NCBI GenBank assembly: GCA_964030475.1
Contig: CAXIPT010000001.1
Location: 5,987,107 to 6,051,106, forward strand
Origin: Tethya wilhelma
Lineage: Eukaryota > Porifera > Demospongiae > Tethyida > Tethyidae
Direction: 5' to 3'
DNA length: 64,000 nucleotides
Position 1 is the stretch's first letter. The number at the start of each line of letters is the position of its first letter. The translations under genes and the position numbers were made by a program. Below are positions 14,645 to 28,609 of this stretch, piece by piece. Below the pieces are notes generated by a model, which worked only from the letters and a program-made list of their open reading frames with translations, was not told the DNA's origin and ran no database searches.

Positions 14645-15877
14645 CTATTCTAGGTTAATTTTTAGTTCAACTGTGTCGTCTCTGACTTGTTTCAAAAATT
14701 GCATGAATGGAGTGCCACCTGTCCCCTTTTCGTCAAGACTAGCATTCACACTGTGGGACTTTTGCATGACAATATATCTAGTCACAAGTATCACATGGCT
14801 GCTTCTCCACTCTCCAAACGCATCCACTGCTGTATTGTATGCCCTCACAAGCTTCAAATCACCAGATCTCTTGATGTACTCTCTCAATGGTGGACGATAC
14901 ATTAATGTCTCAAGAAACTCTCGGTGCCTCTTTGGCATGTACTGTCTCATGGTTTCCAAAAAATCCAGATCACTTCCTGTATGGTTTGCACCAAGGAAAA
15001 TATCAAAGGAAGGAAGTGTAGAGCTTTCAGCAGCACTTGCTCCATTGTATTGCCGAGGTTTCGTATCAACCCCTTCATATACCAGACCATTAGGAAAAGC
15101 ACTGAGGCCTTTGGAGCCTGCTTGGAATGGGCGAATGTCAACATAGAAGAATTTTGGCTCACATTTCTCGTACATTTTATTCAATGCTGTTTTCATGTTT
15201 GTCAATGTACTGGCTATGACAAGGAGGTCTTCAGCCAAACCATCATTCTCTCTACGATCCATAGTAACACAGGCATGCTCTATGGCTTTGAGACCAGGAA
15301 CTGCAGCCATCTCAACAAATACTGGTACAACATAAAACCATTCCTCACTCTCGTTCCCAGTGAATGTCGAAATAGCGTATAAGTTATCCTCGGTGAACGG
15401 TCCCTTGGGATCACGTAGAGCATAGTTGTACAGAACAGTAGTAGCATATGTCGTGACTGGTGGAAGCTGCACATGTTCTGAAACTGTACACCAAGGTACA
15501 GCTAATACTTTAGGTACCATATTCACAAGGCCACTCTCCCCATCCATCCAAATATAGCTTTGTGAAAGGAAAGTAAGCACTACATAAGCTCTCTGCCATT
15601 CTGCTAGAGTTTTCAAAGTCTTCTCACTGAACTCCACCTCTGGTAGTTTGTGGACCTCTTCTCTCAGTGTCTTGTCTTTGATGAGCTGTGGGAGGTGTTC
15701 CATGAGATCCTCCCACGGGGAAAAACACTCAGCTGGGAGTCTCTTTAGAGGGGGCTGCTCAGGCAAAAACCCTGTCTTCTCAGAGATGCCAAAGTCTCTC
15801 AGACACAGTTCATCATGGTACCCATTACTCATTAGATGACCATTTACACCATTTGTTGTAGGTTTGACCGTAGACAT
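14645..15877 (-). CDS. Indoleamine 2,3-dioxygenase family protein
   Basis: A single uninterrupted ORF encodes 410 aa. It catalyses, by family, haem-dependent oxidative opening of the indole ring of tryptophan in the cytosolic kynurenine pathway. The proximal haem ligand His is in RSSHVILVTRYIV (about residue 361). The FFYVDIRPFQAGSKG segment retains the Phe and Arg that line the substrate pocket in human IDO1. GLVYEGV, MRQYMPKRHREFLETL and GTGGTPFMQFLKQVR are further family blocks. The lack of any intron in a 1.2-kb ORF is odd in this window, where other genes have an intron about every 150 bp. It suggests a retrocopy origin or intron loss. The gene is convergent with GTF2H1 (130 bp apart). 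Ancestral IDOs often have low tryptophan affinity, so the physiological substrate is uncertain. Confidence 0.95.
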   Translation of the reverse strand: MSTVKPTTNGVNGHLMSNGYHDELCLRDFGISEKTGFLPEQPPLKRLPAECFSPWEDLMEHLPQLIKDKTLREEVHKLPEVEFSEKTLKTLAEWQRAYVVLTFLSQSYIWMDGESGLVNMVPKVLAVPWCTVSEHVQLPPVTTYATTVLYNYALRDPKGPFTEDNLYAISTFTGNESEEWFYVVPVFVEMAAVPGLKAIEHACVTMDRRENDGLAEDLLVIASTLTNMKTALNKMYEKCEPKFFYVDIRPFQAGSKGLSAFPNGLVYEGVDTKPRQYNGASAAESSTLPSFDIFLGANHTGSDLDFLETMRQYMPKRHREFLETLMYRPPLREYIKRSGDLKLVRAYNTAVDAFGEWRSSHVILVTRYIVMQKSHSVNASLDEKGTGGTPFMQFLKQVRDDTVELKINLE

Positions 15878-16984
15878 TATAAAATCTTTCTTGTGACCTG
15901 CAGTGCGATATGCTTAGACTTAAGTATACATGCTGATTGATACCAATGTATTAAAGCCGGAGTATATCATCTATGATTAGTAAAGTAACATGGCAATCAA
16001 ACATTTTTTGCCTCATAAAATTATTTATGGTTAGTCTAAAGCTTGTAACATAATTTTGTTGGGATAGTCTATATGAATCAGGACCAAACATATGAATAAC
16101 TGAAACAGAAGAATAAATTGCCTTACCAATCACTCATCTGCGGAGATATTCGTTGAAGTCTATAAAGCTCTACTCTTTGTTTTCCAACTTCAATGATACT
16201 TGGAGGTGTGGCAAAGGTGTGATCATATCAGTCGACTTTAGTCACGTGCGATGATGCAACACAGCAGTCGAGTCATGCATATCCCATATATATACAGGCC
16301 CGGCGCCCTCGGCGTCTCGTTCCTAGACCCAACCCTCATCAGCTCAGGAGAGAAAGAGGGTCTGGTGAGCGATTTCTTGGTTGTGTTGACTCAGCACATC
16401 ATGTGACTTCGTAATATACGCTCATATAATGATCTCGTGCATGAAAATAATCGCTCACGTTTATAAGCGTAAAAGTCATGTGAATGCTGCAAAGCCCCAA
16501 TTTGATTGGCTTACCGGATTTCAAGACTGCTGAGTACTAGTGTCAGCACAACCAAGAAATCGCTCGTTCTCTGTCGCTCGTTAGTTGCACCAGACCCTCT
16601 GGGTGGGGTCTGGGCACGAGACTGACTAAGAAGACCTGCAGGCGCACCGCATATGGCCGGATACTGTAGTCGGGCCTGCCGGATACTTTACTCTGGATTG
16701 GGGGAGTGGTCATTGTAATCACGTATTTGTCACATGACATTTTTTGCTCGCAAAGACTCGAGTCTGTTTCCAGATACTGCACTGTTCAAGCAAGTCCAAC
16801 TGATAGCCTTTCACTCACTTAGCAGGTACTAGTAGCTCAGTAGTAGAAATAAATTTAGACCTAGATCTATGACAGTGTATTTATTTATGGGTAGCTAACA
16901 CTCTCTAACTGAAAGTTTTGCTGTTCTTCCCTAGGAAGTGGGTGTGACCCTGTCCTCCTGTGTCTATTTGTGTGAGAGATTATC
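15878..16984. other. Intergenic region between the IDO gene and the ZZEF1-like gene
   Basis: These two genes are also divergent, but with about 1.1 kb between them. The right half holds a MITE-like inverted repeat at 16314-16622. No coding exon is supported. Confidence 0.6.
16314..16622. mobile_element. MITE-like inverted-repeat element (309 bp)
   Basis: The left end GTCTCGTTCCTAGACCC and the reverse complement of the right end, GTCTCGTGCCCAGACCC, match. Sub-terminal pieces GAGGGTCTGGTG and GAGCGATTTCTTGGTTGTG are also inverted copies of each other. There is no coding capacity. No clear target-site duplication was found, so the exact ends are provisional. Confidence 0.7.
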
Positions 16985-19900
16985 ATGGGCAACACTCAAT
17001 CTGAAGAAGGAGAAGATCTCCTGGAAAGCCAGGAAATGGTAAGATTAGAGGATCTGCGTTGTTGTCTCAGTGCGGAGTAGGATATGTGTGCTCACCTTTG
17101 AATAATTCTCAACTACAGCTGACACCAGAAGAGTCATCGACTGCTAGTGAAAATTTGCTTGACTTTTCTAGTCTGTTTAACAGAGAAGCACTGCACAAGT
17201 CCCTACTGAACATCAAGTTAGTTTTGTGCAGCTTGCATGCTGAGTGCAGATGTTGATTGAACTTACGTGATGTAATAAAAATCCATAATTCATGCAATGC
17301 TCTGTAGTATAAGCTCTCACATTTCCCAATGCAAGGGTCTGGAGCTAATGTTATGCAGTAACACTACTACACATGACCATGTGATTGATTACAAGGAGTG
17401 TTTTGAGTGTGTGTTTTTGATATGACTGCAGAGAGCCTCCTGGTAGTGTACTGTTCCAGAAACAAGAAGTGCTTATAAAGTGGCTCAAGAATCTGACAGA
17501 AAGAGATGAGGTATTGAATAATCCTGCTTTATAAATGTTTATTGACATCAGTGCTTTTACTCATAAGTGAATGTACGCATTGTACTATGTGATTGTAAAG
17601 TAACCATGGTGCCATGTGCTCTAGAAAACTGTGAACATGGTTCAGTCTGTTGACTACCTCACTGGTAAAGGAGTCTCCAAGGAGGAAGCTATTGATGTGA
17701 GTTTCACTTTGCAAAGAGAATATGTGCACACATTAGGATGAATCACTATCATCATAATTCTCTCTTTCTCTCTGGGTGTTCCTGTTAGTCATTCAAAGAC
17801 CTTGATTTGGACGGAGAAGGTTCACTGGAAATTGTTTACCTGCTCAATGTGAGTTTCTGTCTATAAATTCCTATGTTACAGCAGAGGTGTAATTCCTCAC
17901 TACAAGCATATTCATTAATACTGATATTAACAGTATTGATACATGAATACAGATTCTGAAGGAAACACCTCCAGATCCAATGCAAGCATTCATGAAGTGC
18001 ACCAGCCTTCCAGGTGGGTACTTGGTGCCTACTATATCACCATTTTTTAAAACACTACTGTATGTTCACAGGTCCACTTGATGTCTACCTAGAAGACAAG
18101 AATGCTCCTGTGCTTGCTAGGAAGCTACTACGTGTAAGAAGAATGTGTAGTGTCTATCATTTTCAACTATGATAATTATTGTATGCTGCTCTCTGTATAT
18201 CACTGGCAATGTAGTATATCTTGCGTCAACGTGTGGATTCTGACAAGCTGGTGTCCAAACCCCTGTCCCAGATTCACTCCAATTTGGAGTCGCGTATCAA
18301 GTTGGTCAATGGTCGCTATGCACTACTGCTTGAAAAGGAGAAAGGTAAGTGGCTGTGGGGTATTAATCGTGCAGCTGCTATTATGGATAGAGAAGGTTTC
18401 TGATAAGAACCAGGCCATCTTTACTTGCTGCTATTCTTCACTTTTTGAGTACCACTTTCTCTATGTTGTATCCATTAATGTTTTAGACCAAGAATTGTTG
18501 GGTATGAATGAAGATGGCTCTGATGAAGCAACAGAGAGAGTGGTCATCACTAAATGTTACTCTAAAATCACAGCCTCAAGCTCCCCTAGAGGCATTGACA
18601 AGTAAGCACGATAATTTATGTGTACAGACTTTTGGAATGAGTATCTATACCTCATGGACTCTGTTCTTTGATCCCGTGCTGGCTTGTAATTTCCTGCCAC
18701 CATCTTCCTTTGGTTCAGTCTCCTTGATTCACGCACTGACACCTACTGGCAGTCCAATGGCTCTCCAAGGAGCCACTGGATTCGGATCCAGATGCTTCCT
18801 GGAGTGATGCTCAAAGAGCTGGCCGTCACTGTCAACTCCAGTGACGATAGCTACATGCCCAGGAACCTTCATGTGCTGGTTGGTAATTCAGAAGCCAATC
18901 TAAGACAAGTCAAAGCAGTCACTGTTCCCAGGTACTCTAAGCTTACGTACAGTGAAATGTGTTCTTTAAATGCTTGCACCCTCCACACCATCACTGCTAC
19001 TCCTGCTGCTGTTGTTGCAGAGACTTGACCGGTCGTTTTGTGCTGGTGCAGAATCTTGGTTCTGAATACCGTTATGTTCAAATCAACATCAAAGGTTGTC
19101 ATAGCGATGGTTGTGACTGCCGAGTGAGAGGCATCCACATCAAAGGATGCAAGTAAGGAAGAAGTTGATTTTTGTTCAAGTCCATTTTGTGTCTTCATTT
19201 GTGATCTTACCTTCATCTCTTTACCAGATTCACTAAGGACATTGAGCCAACAGTGATGGACACTCTCAGCATATGGTATCTTGGTATAATAGCATCCACT
19301 GCTAAAGCTGCCATGCCAATTGCTCCCCACCTCAGAGAGATGATTCTCAGCCAGTCAAAGTTAGTCAAAAGAGAGATTGTGATTTAATGTGTGCAAACGT
19401 ACACAGAGTTTAGATGGTCGTCTCATTTGTTTTCAGGTCTGCTCTTCGTTCCCTGCATCCTCTCTCGCTCTCCCCTTACTCCCCGGCTAAACCAAGCTTT
19501 CTCTCTTCCTTTGTCATTGCCGAGATGGACAAATTCCTCACGACTGTCTGGTATTCATTGTAGATGTTCATTTGTCACTAGACTAAAACCATCGATGTGT
19601 GGTTTCTCATACTGTCATGTACATCTCCCCCCTCCCAGTTTACCTGAAGAAAATTTTGTGAGTGTGGATGCAGAGAGTTTTCAAATATTGCTTTCGTTTG
19701 CACTAGCTCATGGTGCTGTCAACACCATTCTGGATGTTCTGAGGATATTAATAGGTGGAGTAGCTGTACTATATTGTGCTCACTCAGGAATAGAAAATGA
19801 TGACCTTATGTTGTTTTTTTTTAGACAACTTTAGTCTTGAACTCTCTGTGACACCGTTGCTGAAGAAGATGGATGAACTGCTCAAGTTGAAGCTACGTAG

Positions 19901-22900
19901 ACATGGTAGGTACAGGGAATGAGTGGTCTGTGATATCTTGCGTCAACGTGTGGATTCTGACAAGCTGGTGTCCAAACCCCTGTCCCAGATTCACTCCAAT
20001 TTGGAGTCGCGTATCAAGTTGGTCAATGGTCGCTATGCACTACTGCTTGAAAAGGAGAAAGGTAAGTGACTGTGGGGTATTAATCGTGCACTTACTACAT
20101 TTTATTATAGATAGAGAATGTTTCTGATAAGAACCAGGCCATGTTTACTTGCTGCTATTCTTCACTTTTTGAGTACCACTTTCTCTATGTTGTATCCATT
20201 AATGTTTTAGACCAAGAATTGTTGGGTATGAATGAAGATGGCTCTGATGAAGCAACAGAGAGAGTGGTCATCACTAAATGTTACTCTAAAATCACAGCCT
20301 CAAGCTCCCCTAGAGGCATTGACAAGTAAGCACGATAATTTATGTGTACAGACTTTTGGAATGAGTATCTTTTCCTCATGGACTCTGTTCTTTGATCCCG
20401 TGCTGGCTTGTAATTTCCTGCCACCATCTTCCTTTGGTTCAGTCTTCTTGATTCACGTACTGACACCTACTGGCAGTCCAATGGCTCTCCAAGGAGTCAC
20501 TGGATTCGGATCCAGATGCTCCCTGGAGTGATGCTGAAAGAGCTGGCCATCTCTGTCAACTCCAGTGACGATAGCTACATGCCCAGGAACCTTCATGTGC
20601 TGGTTGGTAATTCAGAAGCCAATCTAAGACAAGTAAAAGCAGTCACTGTTCCCAGGTACTCTAAGCTTACGTACAGTGAAATGTGTTCTTTAAATGTCAC
20701 CTATTTCTTTGCTTGCACCCTCCACACCATCACTGCTACTCCTGCTGCTGTTGTTGCAGAGACTTGACGGGTCGTTTTGTGCTGGTGCAGAATCTTGGTT
20801 CTGAATACCGTTATGTTCAAATCAACATCAAAGGTTGTCATAGCGACGGTTGTGACTGCCGAGTGAGAGGCATCCACATCAAAGGATGCAAGTAAGGAAG
20901 AAGTTGATTTTTGTTCAAGTCCATTTTGTGTCTTCATTTGTGATCTTACCTTCATCTCTTTACCAGATTCACTAAGGACATTGAGCCAACAGTGATGGAC
21001 ACTCTCAGCATATGGTACCTTGGTATAATAGCATCCACTGCTAAAGCTGCCATGCCAATTGCTCCCCACCTCAGAGAGATGATTCTCAGACAGTCAAAGT
21101 TAGTCAAAAGAGAGATTGTGATTTAATGTGTGCAAACGTACGCAGAGTTTAGATGGTCGTCTCATTTGTTTTCAGGTCTGCTCTTCGTTCCCTGCATCCT
21201 CTCTCACTCTCCCCTTACTCCCCGGCTAAACCAAGCTTTCTCTCTTCCTTTGTCATTGCCGAGATGGACAAATTCCTCACGACTGTCTGGTATTCATTGT
21301 AGATGTTCATTTGTCACTAGACTAAAACCATCGATGTGTGGTTTCTCATACTGTCATGTACACCTCCCCCCTCCCAGTTTACCTGAAGAAAATTTTGTGA
21401 GTGTGGATGCAGAGAGTTTTCAAATATTGCTTTCATTTGCACTAGCTCATGGTACTGTCAACACCATTCTGGATGTTCTGAGGATATTGATAGGTGGAGT
21501 AGCTGTACTGTATTGTGCTCTTTCAGGAATAGAAAATGATGACCTTATGTTTTGTTTTTTTTCAGACAACTTTAGTCTTGAGCTCTCTGTGACACCATTG
21601 CTGAAGAAGATGGATGAACTGCTCAAGTTGAAGCTACGTAGACATGGTAGGTACAGAGAATGAATGGTCTTAGAAACTGAAACCAATGTTGTTTGTGTTT
21701 CATATGTGTTTCTCAGATTTTGTGTGTGTGTGTGTGTGTGTGTGTTTTCTTTACTATTATTAATTGTGTGTGAAATTGTCTATTCAGCTGAGTACATCAA
21801 GATGTCTCTGTTGAAATGTGATGGTGGTCAGAAAGAGGATAAGTACAAACCAGAGAATGTATTGAACACTCCTTCCATCAGCCCATCAGGTGAGTGAGTA
21901 CCTGGGTCACACCAGCTAGCTTCTTAGTTGCCACGTACCCAGGCTCTCTCCTTTGACCTTCCAAGGAGGCAGAGGCCTGGTATGCGGCTAGCTCCTTAGC
22001 TCATTCTTACTACATCTCCTGTACATGTGGGCCCACTCTAGGTACCCCATACATCAGTGACACTCGTAAGAAGGTGGTCAATATGACAATCCATGAAGAG
22101 TCTTCTCAGTTGATGAAGATCTCCAAGGTGTTGATCAAGGTTGATTCTGGTGACCATAGTCCGAGAGGTGTCCTGCTGTTTCTCACCTCAAGTGACCCCA
22201 CTGAGAAAGAGAGGGCAGAGAAACTGGAGCAGTATGATGAATGGAAGCTAGAGGACTTTGAGAAGATGAAGAAGGGGTATGTGAGGTGTGTAGTTGATTT
22301 GTGATTTGGTATGACAAAATGGTTGTGCCTCTAGAGAAGAGAGTGAGGAGAAGGAGTGGACTCCTGTCGCTTTTCTTGAGCCAATGAAAGAAACGTGAGT
22401 TGTTTATAAGAAGCAGGTGTAAACTAATAATTATAAGTGTTAAAAAATGTCATTTTTGTTTCACAGTGGAGAAGCTGAATTTGTGCCATCCAGTGAAATG
22501 GTTGGAAAGGTGAAGCACACACGTGTGTAGTAGTTGAATTCACATGTGAATTGACATTCCTGTATACATTGTAGTTTACAAATCCTAAAGAGCAGAGATA
22601 ACATTAATTTTATTTTCCCCCACCCCTATCTATACCTTTGCTACACACAACAATCACAGTATCTCCTTTTCAAGTTCTTGATGAATGAAGAGGAAGCTGA
22701 AAGGGTTGGAGTCAACTTCATCAAGGTTCTTGGTCACAAGTTGTCACCTGAAGAAATGAAAGATGCCTCATCTCTAGCTAAAGTGAACACTCTAGCCCCC
22801 TTACCTGCTGACTCAAGCACTGTTGTGGCAGGAGATGTGACCTTGATAAGAGTGCTTGCATTCATGATCGAGCTTCTTCGTGATCTCGATTGCCTGCAGA

Positions 22901-25900
22901 AGAGGAGAAAGGCTGCCTCTCTGGACACGTCTTTCATCAGTGTAAGCCCGGCTAGCTATTGCTGGTGGTCCATCCATTGCCCTCTGTTTGGTAATAGTTA
23001 GTCAATATAATTATTGCAAATTTTTTTGTGGCTCTCAGGAGAGTCATTTGGCTGTGGAGAATCTCTCCCTGGAGAAGATATGGGATCTCTACATTCCTCT
23101 CACTCTCAAGTGAGTATATAATCTCATGTAATTCCACGATGACTAGTACACTACATTCAATGTGTGACCTTGGCCACTCATGGCTACCTACTCTCCTCAC
23201 CTCTCAGCTCCTCCATGGACTATCCCAGCGTCTTGTGTCTCTACCTCCTACGAGCTGCACTGCCCTTCATCAAGCCCACCAAGTCTAGTAGCAAAGACTC
23301 TTCCTCCACTACCAACTCCGTCCCCACAGCCATTCTGAAGCACCTGTGTGGTTTTCTCGATTCCCCCGATGTTGATCCCATCGTCAAGCGGCTGGCTCAG
23401 GACATCATAGTGGAAGGAGTGGTGGTGTTCTTCCCCGACGCCAAGGCAAGGAAGGACTACCTCCTGGAGATGATTGGTGCTGTTCTCGTGAGTCTCATTA
23501 AATCATAGATTGAGAAATTTTGCCATATGTGAGAAGTGAAAATTAAGCACACATTGTATGGATATGTTTAAATACCCAAGCAGTGGTGAAATTTCCCGAT
23601 CTACAGTAATTGCATGGATGTATATCTGTGCAATTCACCTCAGTGATCCTCCTGTTAATTAACTTCCCAATCACAGGACACCAGCCAGCCCAGATCATGG
23701 TGGTTAAAGTTTGAGGCTCTCTGTCACTACTTCAGTCAAAGAGACAGTAACTCCATCCTAGACCTCCCTCAAAATGTGACCAAGGTAGAAAGAATACCTT
23801 GCATGTACGAATTACACGATTGTATATACTTTTCGTGATATGTGACTGTGTGTAGGACCAAGATGTGGACACTGACACAGCAATGAACATCCTGAACACA
23901 ATGCTAACCGTAGCTAAAAAAGAGGTATGCATCATAGCTAAATTTTCTTTACGTAGAAAAGTTAGTAGTTGTTTCAAGGCAATACGGACGAGATCTCATA
24001 TTTTTCTTGTTGTTTGTTTTTTTCAGTGTCTTGAGACTGTAAGGAGTGGTGTGTGCAAGCCCAATGATCTCATGAAGCTGCTCAGTGCCCTGCAGGCCAG
24101 CATGTTCTACTGGTGCAAGACCCACATCTCGGACACGGACCAAGCATCGTTGCTCCTTGTGGAGTGTAAGGATTTACTGTGACCTAGCAAGATGTATGGA
24201 GTATTCACTAGCTTGTGATACTGTGTTTTAGATGTGACCAAGTTGGTGGAGGACTGCTGTGAAGTCTTGAGAGAGGTGGATTCACTGGACCCCATTCCTG
24301 TGAGTGGAGATGGTGGTTGTAGCCAATGGTTGTTTGATTTCACTTTGTGAGGAAGTACATGTGTGATTGTGATTGCAGGAGAACATCCCAGAGATATTGG
24401 AGAAGTCTCTCCTCTCACGAGTTCTTCCTGAAATGGTGTGTCTAGCTATCACTGATGTGGGTGAAAGTGTAAAAAAATTTACTTTTTTTTCCTCCCTGAA
24501 CTCTTATCCTTCAGCTGGTGTTTCTACACACAGTCTCTGAGTTGGATGTCAACTATGTCAAATTGATCAACTCTGTTCTGCCACTTATGACCATCATTAG
24601 TGACATCACTGCCAAGTTACCACACACCTTTCTCAAGGTATGACACACTTGTTCCTGTTCCCAGGCTCCCTCTCCAGAAACAAAATGAAAGTGCATTTAA
24701 TTTCTGATGGGTGGGGAATCACGGAGTCTGAGGCTATGATATTGCTACTGTTTTTGTTTGTTGTTTTTTTTTTGCAAAAGATACAACTTCGTATTAAAAC
24801 ATGACAGCATTATGCTTACTGACTGTTCGACTGACTTAGCTCTTTTGTATCCTACCTCATCTTGGAGCCAGTTGTAGTTCCTCAAATATTTTGTGTGTAA
24901 ATTGTTTGCAGGTTGATGATGAGGTGCTGACGTCAGGAGAGGCAGCTGAGTCAGTTGTTGGTGTGTGGACGAGGGAGTCCCCCCATAATTATGAGAACAA
25001 TAGTAGAATCAATGAAGACTTTGTCTGCTCAGCAGCCACTAGGTTCATTGTTGAGTTTGATGCTCGGTGCCACACAGAGAGAAGGTGGGTGAACCACAGT
25101 GGGCTTGCTGCTCTAAACAGTGCATAGACATTTTTTTAGAGATTATTAAAATTATTATCTCTTTTGGATGCATGTGTGTGACTAATGCCCATAGCTGATG
25201 TGTGTTATTATCATGGGAGTATAATGATCTAGTCCATCTAGTCAATCCTACTGAGCATGAATGCCTGTAGTTCATAATATGTACAGTACCTGTATATGGA
25301 ATGTACCATTGTGTAGTGTGAGACACGTGTATTCCTCTTCCCATCTTCAGGTATGATTATCTGGAGTTCACTGACTCTAGCTCTCGAAAGCAGCGATTTG
25401 ATGGAGAACTTGGTGGAGATCGATGGGCCAAGAAGGCAGAGTTCAAGGGACAGAAGCTCCATTTTCATTTCTACTCTGATGGCAGCAACAATGAGTGGGG
25501 ATACAAGTTCACTGTGAGTGTGTGACATTCACTCAGTGAACTTCATGCTGATCCCTCACTGAGTGCATGGAGAAGAAGGCAGAAATGTGTTGAAAATATA
25601 TCATAATGAATTGTTGTTTTGTTTATTCTCTCTCTCTCCAGATCAAGGCATATGGTCACACACTGCCAGAGATTAGCTGGATGTTTGACTTGCAGATCTC
25701 TCTCTCTCATCTCTTGGGTCTTCTGTGCAGCTGTTGTCTGAGCACCAAGCACCGATCAAAGGCATTGAAGTCGGACGAAGAGAAAGAGGAGGAGGCTCTC
25801 GTGGACAGTGACCTCTGGAAGACACTCTTCAGAGGAGGCTACTTGGTGGGGAGACTCACCAGGTCATTGTCAGGAGCTTATGTAGGTTGAACTGCATAGC

Positions 25901-27928
25901 TTTTGTTCACTTTACAGGACTGGTTTTTAAGGCTGCTTCTGTGATTGTATGTATATATGTATCCAGGCTGCTAGTCCTGCTGACTCAGCACTTAGTGCAG
26001 TGCTCCAAGACTTAGCCAATGGTCCTGAAGGTGATGGAGTGAAACTACTTGAGATGTAAGTACAATGCAATGCAAATCTGTCATTGCCTGCTTCAGTAGG
26101 GGAAATAGATCCATCTGTTGTGTTGCTTTATCAAACAATGTTAATGATCGATCCACTACATACATGGATCATTTTCAGGTGTCGCACTGAACTCAAGGCC
26201 CAGTATTATGGTGGTCCACAGGTAGACAAGGCAGTAGGTGCTGTGTTTGCAGCTCTCATTTGGCACACTCAGGACATCAGGGAGGAGCTGGCTCCTTATG
26301 GTGTGTTGCTGTTGTCATGTGTGATAGTGTAGTGCTGATATACAAGGTCATGCTGTGTATTGTAGTGTCTAACATTGACGATCTGAAGCTGACCCCGGGG
26401 TTGCTAGGGACTTACAAGGCAGCAGAGGCTATGAGAAGAGAACTGGTGTGTTTGATTCACATTGTATTGTTGCATACCAGTATAGTATGTATCACGTACA
26501 TATCATCTACCATTGTGTAGGTGGAGGCTCGTCAAAAGCTACTGGAGGAGAAGGAAAAAGAAGAGGACGAAGAAAAAAAGGCAAAAATCAATGAAGATGC
26601 TCCAGGTAATTACTTACATCTTGACGTTTGTGTAGTAGACACCATTCATAGATGATTGGGTTTCTACTTTCCTTTAGTAACTGCCTGTCATGAGAAGGCC
26701 ATCTTCTTGCTCAAGTTTTCTGGTCTCTCTCGAGTGGCCAAGGACCAGGAGGAAGACTCAGAGAAGAGACCAAGTTGGGCTCAGAAAGGAAAGAAGTGGC
26801 AAAGATTGACTACAGCTGTCAGTACTGTTGGGAAGCTCAAGCAGAGAGTAAGTTATGATGGTTTCTATCATTGACTGTTGCGTGTATTGAAACCAAAACG
26901 AACACTTACTACAGTTACATGAAACTGAAAAACTCTCCGACAAATATCCGTCATTTGAGCTGTTACTGAATTTTGTGAAGAATGATGCACTGACAGTGGA
27001 CAAGGTCCATAGATTGTTGCAGCAGAGAGAAAAGCTAGCCAAGTCTGTGGCTAGAGTGTACAATTTCATTGCTGACTACATCTTCACTATAAGAGAACAA
27101 CTCTTTGAGGTTTGTGTGTGTACACTTTGGGTGAAATATAACTGCTGTTTGAAGCTCCTCTCTCTCCCCTGACTCCCAGCTTCCTGGTCTGGCTTTCTTA
27201 CAACAATTACTAGCAAAGCAGAGACATTTCCCAATGTAAGTTTCTTTACAATAACATTCAAGAAGACTCTGGATCTTAATCGTTCATTTGACTTTGGAGA
27301 ATATTATACATGTTGTTATTCTCCAGCCATTATGCTGCCAAAGTGGATGGTTGTGGACTAGAGCTTGAAAACCAACTCAGAAAGTCGTACCGACTGGTTG
27401 TTCAACGCCTGATGGATGCTCTTGAGTCATTCAAGAAGCCAACCACTCAGTAAGAGATGTTTGAATCACGTGTGTTGCTTACCAAAGTTTAATAGCAGCA
27501 ACTTTTTTATTGTCGTTGTGTCTTTTGTGCCTCCAGAGAGCACAGCTTCTCACGGCTGCTGGTGCTATTGTACACCACACATCTCTTGGACATTGAATGG
27601 CAGGACTACGACAACTCCCTCCTGTCCGAGCTCCAGCTGCCAGAGTTCTACTTTGAGAATGCCATCAGTAAGACACACACACACATACATACACACATGC
27701 GAGGAAAGAGCTAGAGTGGTACACTTACACACACGTTTGCACATGCAGAGTGTTCAGGTAGTGAGGAAAGTACTAAAGTTGTGAAATTCGAAGGAGAGGA
27801 TGAGATGCTGAAGCACTATGAGATCTACATGGAACTGTTGAAAGAGTTTAAAGAACTGAGACGATGGAGAGAATTGTTTGAAATGGACATCGGAAAAGAC
27901 AACAAGAAGGTTAGATGGTGGAAGTTTA

Positions 27929-27999
<71 letters not shown>

Positions 28000-28538
28000 G
28001 CACACACACACACACACACACAGTCATGTGGTACATCTGTAGTGAGAGACAGTTTTTGTACTGATTCTCTGCTCAATGTCTACTGGCTTATTGACTAGTA
28101 CTGTTAGAAAGCTACAATTGTTCTTCTACCTTNNNNNNNNNNNNNNNNNNNNNNNNNNNNNNNNNNNNNNNNNNNNNNNNNNNNNNNNNNNNNNNNNNNN
28201 NNNNNNNNNNNNNNNNNNNNNNNNNNNNNNNNNNNNNNNNNNNNNNNNNNNNNNNNNNNNNNNNNNNNNNNNNNNNNNNNNNNNNNNNNNNNNNNNNNNN
28301 NNNNNNNNNNNNNNNNNNNNNNNNNNNNNNNNNNNNNNNNNNNNNNNNNNNNNNNNNNNNNNNNNNNNNNNNNNNNNNNNNNNNNNNNNNNNNNNNNNNN
28401 NNNNNNNNNNNNNNNNNNNNNNNNNNNNNNNNNNNNNNNNNNNNNNNNNNNNNNNNNNNNNNNNNNNNNNNNNNNNNNNNNNNNNNNNNNNNNNNNNNNN
28501 NNNNNNNNNNNNNNNNNNNNNNNNNNNNNNNNNNNNNN

Positions 28539-28609
<71 letters not shown>

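Noticed and set aside
18869..19330. 153-aa minus-strand ORF and its copy at 20701-21069
   Set aside because: They are antisense to the duplicated DOC-domain exons of the ZZEF1-like gene; repetition comes from the duplication, and no family features are present.
27825..28076. ORFs made of CV or RE dipeptide repeats
   Set aside because: They are translations of CA and CT microsatellites.
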